Source of the DNA: Sorex araneus
Taxonomy: Eukaryota > Chordata > Mammalia > Eulipotyphla > Soricidae
Direction: 5' to 3'
DNA length: 64,000 nt
Assembly: GCF_027595985.1 (NCBI RefSeq)
Contig: NC_073305.1
Location: forward strand, 83,299,126 to 83,363,125
Shown: in pieces, positions 58,385 through 64,000 of the stretch
How the letters are laid out: each line of letters begins with the position of its first letter
Position numbering within the stretch: position 1 is the stretch's first letter
Notes under the pieces: model-generated
Told to the model about the DNA's origin: nothing
Databases searched by the model: none
What the model saw: the letters and a program-made list of their open reading frames with translations, nothing else
Made by a program: the position numbers and the translations under genes

Positions 58385-59685
58385 CTGTCCATTCTATGGC
58401 TCTGTTTCTTCAAATGCTAGTCTAAGTAACAATATACATTTTTAGTCCCGCTGATTTATTTTGCTAAACATAAAAAGCCTTAGCCCCATCCATGTTGTAG
58501 CAAAAGAAAAGGTTCCATTATACTGTTAATTATATTTCACTGTGTATATGGACAATAATTTCTTTAGCTATTCATTTCCCATTGAACTTTTGAGTTGTTT
58601 CTAGATCGTAGCTATGCATGTACTACAATGAACAGAACTCTATGTTTGACTTATTGAATTATTGGGTTTTTGTGTGTGTGTTCTAGCTTTAAATTCAAAT
58701 TAGTGTAATTGCTGGGTTATTTGGGGGTTCTAATATTATTTTTGAGGAGTCTCCAAGCGGTTGAGCAAGACCACATACTCATCAATAGTAAATAAGAGCT
58801 CCTTTCTCACTGCATCCCTGCCAAAACTGGTTGGCTCCTGTTTTGGAGATTGAGGCCATTCTCACAGGTATGACATGATAGCTCATTATCATTTTGATTT
58901 AAATTTTCCTAGTACATGATCTGAGAACTTTTTCATAAGCCTTTGTTATGTGTATGTTTTCATTTTGGAAAAGTCTATGAAGTTTCTGTCCTATTTTTTT
59001 ATAGAGCTGTTTTATTATTATTGAGTTTGGGGAGTACTTTAAATAACGTGGATTATTAGCCCTTCGTCAGAAGTATATATAGTGTATAATTTTTTCAGCA
59101 GGGTATTTTTTACTTCAGATAGGTTTTTCTTTTCTTTTTGTACAAGTTTTAGTTTTAGTTTTTAATTTTAGTTTTCTGTAACGCCATTTATTTTCACTTT
59201 TATTTGTTCCAACATAGCCATATATTGAAGATAGCTCAGAAGTGAATATCATGAAGTATAGTCTTTTTTATCTTGATGTACCTTATAGATTCCAGTATAT
59301 TGTCAAGATCTTTAATATGTTATGTGTTAATGTTTGTGAATGGTATAAGATATGGTTGAATTTCACTCTTATTTTTATGTGTCTATTTAGTTTTTCCAGC
59401 ACCATTTCTTGGCAACAATTTTTTGAAGACTTTCCTTCCTCCACTTAATGCACCTAAATCTCTCATGCTGATTAACCACATATACATCTGAAGATTTTCT
59501 TTGGTGTATTCATTTTGATAAATTTGTCTAGACACTTCTTAAGTCCACTGCCACATTGTCTTGGTTACCGTAATTTTTTAGTATTGTTCAAAGTCAAAAA
59601 GTAAAATGGCTCCCCTATTTATTTTTAAATGCTTTGAATATTTGGGCAGTTTTATTGTTCCTTCTATATTTTGAGTGTTTGCTTC
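58385..59685 (-). mobile_element. Ancient L1, antisense
   Basis: The plus strand shows reverse-complemented L1 3' and ORF2 landmarks in order: ttatatttcactgtgtatat, ttgagttgtttctagatcgt, ctgggttatttgggggttc, attagcccttcgtcagaag, tttttccagcaccatttct and cacattgtcttggttaccg. Diverged throughout, it belongs to an old placental L1 rather than the shrew-type L1. Confidence 0.7.
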
Positions 59686-59689
59686 ATCC

Positions 59690-60276
59690 CCTTCAAGAAT
59701 GCTTCTGTAACTTTTGTGTGAATTATACTAATTTTTAACCATGTAAGAAAAATAAAGTCGACTAATAATGATTTGCTTTGTATGGTTACATATAAGCACC
59801 GCATTCTCTATGACATTACAGATTCAGAAAATCTGAAGTAAAATACTAAAATAGAATAAATTATTTTAAGGCCATACATTACACTTCTCATAGACTGGAA
59901 TATTTGTTTTATATCTAACAATGTTGTTATTATCTATTTGGTCGCACATAAGCATTACTTTTAATTAATCAATAGTTAAAAAGTACTCAGTTCTAGTTTC
60001 TTTGATCATGTTTTCCTACACACATTCTCACCACTCCTCAAAACTCTTAACAAAAAGAAAGTACTACTAAAATTTTAATTGATTAAGTAAAAGGAAGCAT
60101 CATATAAATATAGTGGAAAGTTATTGACACTCTGCTAATGGCTAGGATGTGGCATTATTGTGGGCCTCTTAGATATATAAACATTTATACTCTACTAAAC
60201 TAACAATCTAAGTTGATGAATTAATTTAATTAAATTGTTTGCTCTATTTTAGGTTATTACTATTTATAACCAACAT
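59690..60276. other. AT-rich stretch, nothing recognised
   Basis: No supported feature. Confidence 0.45.
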
Positions 60277-60294
60277 TAAATCACTTAAGTTTTT
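60277..60294. repeat. Target-site duplication, left copy of young L1
   Basis: taaatcacttaagttttt is identical to 61757-61774. It defines the insertion boundaries. Confidence 0.95.
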
Positions 60295-61756
60295 TTTTTT
60301 TTTTTTATAGTTTATTTTTAATTAGTGAGTCAACGTGAGGGTACAGTTACAGATTTATACATTTTTGTGCTCATGTTTCTCCCTTACAAAGTTTGATAAC
60401 CCATCCCTTCACCAGTGCCCATTCTCCACCACCAGTAAACCCAACATCCCACCCCCCCTTCCCAGTCCCGTCTCCCCCCACCCCACACTGCCACTATGGC
60501 AGGGTATTCCCTTTTGTTCTCTCTCTCTGATTAGGTGTTGTGGTTTGCAATAAAGGTGTTGAGTGGCCATTGCGTTCAGTCTCTAGTCTATATTTGGCCC
60601 GCATCATCTTTCCCCCACATGACAAACAACCACATTTTACTTGCTGTTCCCTTCTCTGAGTTGCCCAGAATGAGAGAACAGCCTCCAAGCCATGGTGACA
60701 ACCTCCTGGTACTTATTTCTACTATTCTTGGGTGTTCGTCTTATAGACTATTATTCTATATTCCACAGATGAGTGCAATCTTTCTATGTCTGTCTCTCTC
60801 TTTCTGACTCATTTCACTTAGCATGATACTTTCCATGTAGATCCACTTATATGCAAACGTCATGACCTCATTTTTTCTAACAGCTGCATAGTATTCCATT
60901 GTATATATGTACCAGAGTTTCTTCAACCAGTCATCTGTTCTAGGGCACTCGGGTTTTTTCCAGATTCTGCCTATTGTAAACAGTGCTGCGGTGAACATAT
61001 AAGTGCATATGTCACTTCGACTATACTTTTTGGCTTTTCTGGGATATATTCCCAGCAGTGGTATTGCTGGGTCAAATGGGAGCTCAACCTCAAGTTTTTT
61101 GAGAATTGTCCATACTGTTTTCCAAAAGGGCTGAACTAGCCGGCATTCCCACCAGCAGTGTAGAAGGGTCCCTTTCTCCCCACATCCTCTCCAACAGCGG
61201 TTGCTTTTGTTCTTTTGGATGTGTGCTAGCCTCTGTGGTGTGAGGTGGTATCTCATGGTTGTTTTGATCTGCATCTCTCTGATGATTAGTGATGTAGAGC
61301 ACTTTTTCATGTGTCTTTTGGCCATTCGTATCTCTTCCTTGGTAAAGTTTCTGTTCATTTCTTCGCCCCATTTTTTGATGGGGTTGGATGTTTTCTTCTT
61401 GTAGAGTTCAACCAGTGCTTTATATACCCTTGATATCAACCCCTTATCTGATGGGTATTGTGTAAATATCCTTTCCCATTCTGTAGATAGTCTTTGTATT
61501 CTGGTCGCTGTTTCTTTTGCTGTGCAGAAGCTTTTTAGTTTAATGTAGTCCCATTTGTTGATCTCTGTTTTTACTAGATTGCTTAGTTCCGTGTCATCTT
61601 TGAAGATACCTTTATCTTCAATATCCTGGAGGGTTTTGCCTACCTTGTCTTCAATGTACCTTATGGTTTGTGGTCTGATGTTGAGGTCTTTAATCCATTT
61701 TGATCTGACTTTTGTGCATGGTGACAGATCGAGTTCTAAGCCCATTTTTTTGCATG
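60295..61756 (-). mobile_element. Young 5'-truncated L1
   Basis: The reverse-complement element runs from its truncated 5' end at 61756, through an uninterrupted ORF2 C-terminus and a 3'UTR (60308-60755), to a T-run at 60295-60306 (the A tail). It is flanked by a perfect 18-bp TSD. The intact reading frame, perfect TSD and unbroken tail mark it as the most recent L1 insertion in the window. Truncation removed the promoter, ORF1, endonuclease and reverse transcriptase, so it cannot move by itself. Confidence 0.97.
60756..61754 (-). CDS. L1 ORF2 C-terminal fragment, open
   Basis: An open frame of 329 codons counting from the first internal Met at 61745. It encodes the region downstream of the reverse transcriptase. 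Visible blocks include [37 protein letters not shown], a Cys-rich stretch [19 protein letters not shown] of the kind found at the ORF2 C-terminus, [20 protein letters not shown] and the end [11 protein letters not shown]. It has no own promoter and is a piece of a 5'-truncated retrotransposon, so a cellular function is unlikely. It is the best local reference for aligning the other L1 fragments. Confidence 0.9.
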   Translation of the reverse strand, partial: CKKMGLELDLSPCTKVRSKWIKDLNIRPQTIRYIEDKVGKTLQDIEDKGIFKDDTELSNLVKTEINKWDYIKLKSFCTAKETATRIQRLSTEWERIFTQYPSDKGLISRVYKALVELYKKKTSNPIKKWGEEMNRNFTKEEIRMAKRHMKKCSTSLIIREMQIKTTMRYHLTPQRLAHIQKNKSNRCWRGCGEKGTLLHCWWECRLVQPFWKTVWTILKKLEVELPFDPAIPLLGIYPRKAKKYSRSDICTYMFTAALFTIGRIWKKPECPRTDDWLKKLWYIYTMEYYAAVRKNEVMTFAYKWIYMESIMLSEMSQKERDRHRKIALICGI

Positions 61757-61774
61757 TAAATCACTTAAGTTTTT
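61757..61774. repeat. Target-site duplication, right copy of young L1
   Basis: Identical to 60277-60294 over 18 bp. Confidence 0.95.
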
Positions 61775-62908
61775 ATTCAGTTCATCAAAAATATAAATGT
61801 CAAACATACAAATAATGTAATAACAAATTTCTTTGATAATGTTTCTACTGGGATTTTGAAAATTATAACAGAAAAAATGAGATAATACTTTTACTTAAGA
61901 GGAACTTTGCTATACCTCTGTTATAGATGCTTCATGCATTTTAATGTTCTCGAGGTTTGCTTTTATGTTTCAGGATAGTATCTAGGATATTGCAGTTAAT
62001 TTTGCTCTCATAAAGCTTTTCAGGTTCTTTTTAGCTATAAGTTTCTCTCACTTTCCTTATTTATGATGAGCTTGAATATACTGAAGTTAGAAGTCAGATA
62101 TTTTATATAATTTTTTCTAAATGTATTTTTTCTATTTTTTTCCATGGAAAATGGGGTTATGTGTATTTAAGAGGCACCCTCAGGTGATGGTGCCATTTTA
62201 AGCAGTTTTTATCAGAGATTCATACAATTTGTGTGGCTTTCAGGTGAGCTAGAGAGAGAGCTGAACTGCCAGGTGTTTTTAAAAATAAATCTCAAGTCAC
62301 AAAGTAAGTAACACGAAAGTAACAGCCTTTGGTCACTCACTACAATAGTACAAGCAAGAAGCTAAACTAAAAAAAAAATGGCAACTCCTGATTTTCCTTA
62401 CAGATACAGCTTATTAAATGTTTTATAGACTATAACATATAAAAATCTGGTTGCCAAGTATCCTTCCCAAATATATACCTGTATATGTTATGTTCCAATA
62501 TATGAACCCCAAATTCAGGAAGAGGAAAACTAAGAAATATGGATTGGGGGTACACAAATCTCTTCAGTATACTCCAACAAGGATACATCTAATAAAATAT
62601 TCCTAGTTAGGAAGCCTGGTGAAATGACACTAGTGGTGGGAATGGAGCTGGTATTATGTTTAAAACTCAACAATAAAACAACTTTGTAAATCATTGTGCT
62701 TTAATAAAACTGAAAAAAAATAAATGCTATAAATAAACGAGCATGGTTATTCAGGGAATTATGACTCAAATCCAACTCACCTTGGACTCCATAATGTATT
62801 TGTGGTGCACCAAATTTGGTATAGGAGAATATTCTTGAAGTCCGCAGATAAAATCTATGAAAGTATATGATTGGGTCTCAAAATCAGAACTAACTTTTGG
62901 TAATGAAT
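61775..62908. other. AT-rich stretch, nothing recognised
   Basis: No clear repeat. Around 62590-62720 there may be a very old L1-like tail (gcctggtgaaatgacactag, aataaaactgaaaaa). Not supported further. Confidence 0.4.
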
Positions 62909-62921
62909 AAGAGTATAGTTC

Positions 62922-63874
62922 GGTTCAGCAGCGGCTGCTGGCAGATATATTCCTAGACTGTGAACTAAGCTATGGCCCCATGCAGCACTGGGAGGGGAAG
63001 GGTTTTGTCCCTCTGCATTTTCCCCTTTGCAGTAGCATGGCAGCCGCCACCTTTCAGAGCCAATTGGACAGAGAGGTAGGAGCTTACAGTGAAGGAGCAC
63101 TCAGGAAATCTCAAGATACGGGGGTCAAAAGTAGAGAGAGAGTATGGGGAATATTGTCTGCCTTAGAGGCAGGGTGGGAAAGTGGGGTGCATACCTGGGA
63201 TATTGGTGGTAGGGAATGTGCAGTGGTGGAGGGATGGGTGTTTGATCATTGTGAGATTGTAACCCAAACATGAAAGCTTATAACTACCTCACAGTGATTC
63301 AACAAAATTTTTTAAAAAATTAAAAATATTAAAAAAAAGATGCATGGGGCAGAACTGGCTCTGCTCCATGTCCAAATGATACTCCGAGTGGCTGCCCATA
63401 AACAGCTCCTCTGCTCCTTACAGCCATGATCCCAGAGGCACACAAACCAATCTCGGAACGCAGAAGCTGCTGGCAGAAATACCTCTGGACTTAATTACTA
63501 AAATACCAGAATTCCAAAACTGCGCGCCCGCTTTCATGGCCATGCAACATCATATGCTCTTCATTATCAGCAATAGAAAACAAATGATCTAATGATGTCT
63601 TTTCGGCAGGTCTGATTGTTGGGGGGAAATTTTCAAATAATAATAGTGGGTTTTCTGTCGAAAATTGAATGTAGTCAAAGCAAAGAGAGAGCAAAGTGAA
63701 AAATCATCTGCCACACAGGCAGGGTTGGGAGTGGGAGGGTGGTATACTGGGGTTCTTGGTGGTGGAACATGTGCACTGGTGAAGGGATGGGTGTTCGATC
63801 ATTGTATGACTGAGACTTAATCATGAAAGCTTTGTAACTGTTCTCATGGTAGTTCAATAAAAAAAAATTTAAAA
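62922..63874 (+). mobile_element. Composite L1 insertion with two 3' ends
   Basis: A perfect 13-bp TSD, aagagtatagttc, brackets the whole unit (62909-62921 and 63875-63887). Inside, a first L1 3'UTR (gagagagagtatggggaata, ggtggagggatgggtgttt, tgaaagcttataactacct) ends in an A-rich tail at about 63338. A second segment of the alternative 3'UTR type then follows to a second tail at about 63870. The first 200 bp (62922-63110) are GC-rich and unassigned. The unit has no coding capacity. Confidence 0.85.
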
Positions 63875-63887
63875 AAGAGTATAGTTC

Positions 63888-64000
63888 AAATTCAACTTCT
63901 GGATAAAGTTGATCTTGGTTGAGGTAGAGTTGAAGCTCTTTATTATGATGGTACACTTTGAGTTCTTCTCCTGTATTGTTTTCTTTGGATGATGTAAAAA
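63888..64000. other. AT-rich window end
   Basis: No recognised feature. The window is cut here. Confidence 0.5.

Overview
This window is mammalian nuclear DNA, AT-rich and non-coding over almost its whole length. The best diagnostic is a family of tRNA-derived SINEs whose head matches a Pol III promoter (A box like TAGCACAGTGG, B box GGTTCGATTCC) and reads GGGCTGGAGCGATAGCACAG. I recognise this from memory as the SOR-type SINE of shrews (Soricidae, most likely Sorex). The species call is an inference; the SINE structure and target-site duplications (TSDs) are read directly. I see no complete functional protein gene, tRNA, rRNA or CRISPR array. Most short open frames are translations of SINEs, L1 fragments or simple repeats.

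Layout. 1-6.4 kb: SINEs in AT-rich sequence. 6.4-17.6 kb: a diverged direct duplication (copy A 6404-8217 plus 11270-11507; copy B 15256-17595). Copy A was split by about 3 kb of nested L1. The copies are separated by an antisense endogenous-retrovirus remnant and an L1 that keeps a tandem-monomer 5' region. 17.6-32.4 kb: SINEs of several ages, a perfect 13-copy CpG-bearing minisatellite, LTR and DNA-transposon fossils and an inverted SINE pair. 32.4-40.3 kb: old L1 tails, a processed TPI1 pseudogene, a hAT-like fossil and a GC-richer island of unknown origin. 40.8-44.5 kb: an L1 inserted into a SINE, then more SINEs and a (TG)n tract. 44.8-53 kb: the quietest part, with a splice-flanked 297-bp open segment on the minus strand (candidate exon) and a CpG/ETS/CCAAT cluster near 52 kb. 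53-64 kb: SINEs, an old antisense L1, a young L1 with a 329-codon open ORF2 C-terminus and an 18-bp perfect TSD, and a composite L1 tail with two 3' ends inside one 13-bp TSD.

Two SINE types share the tRNA head. Type 1 (about 175 bp) continues into a body ending in an A tail. Type 2 (about 245 bp) has a different body and ends in a CAGTGA-type tail without poly(A). L1 ORF2 probably supplied the machinery that moved both the SINEs and the TPI1 copy. The window is best read as a stratigraphy of insertions, and the duplication supplies pre-integration sites that order them in time.
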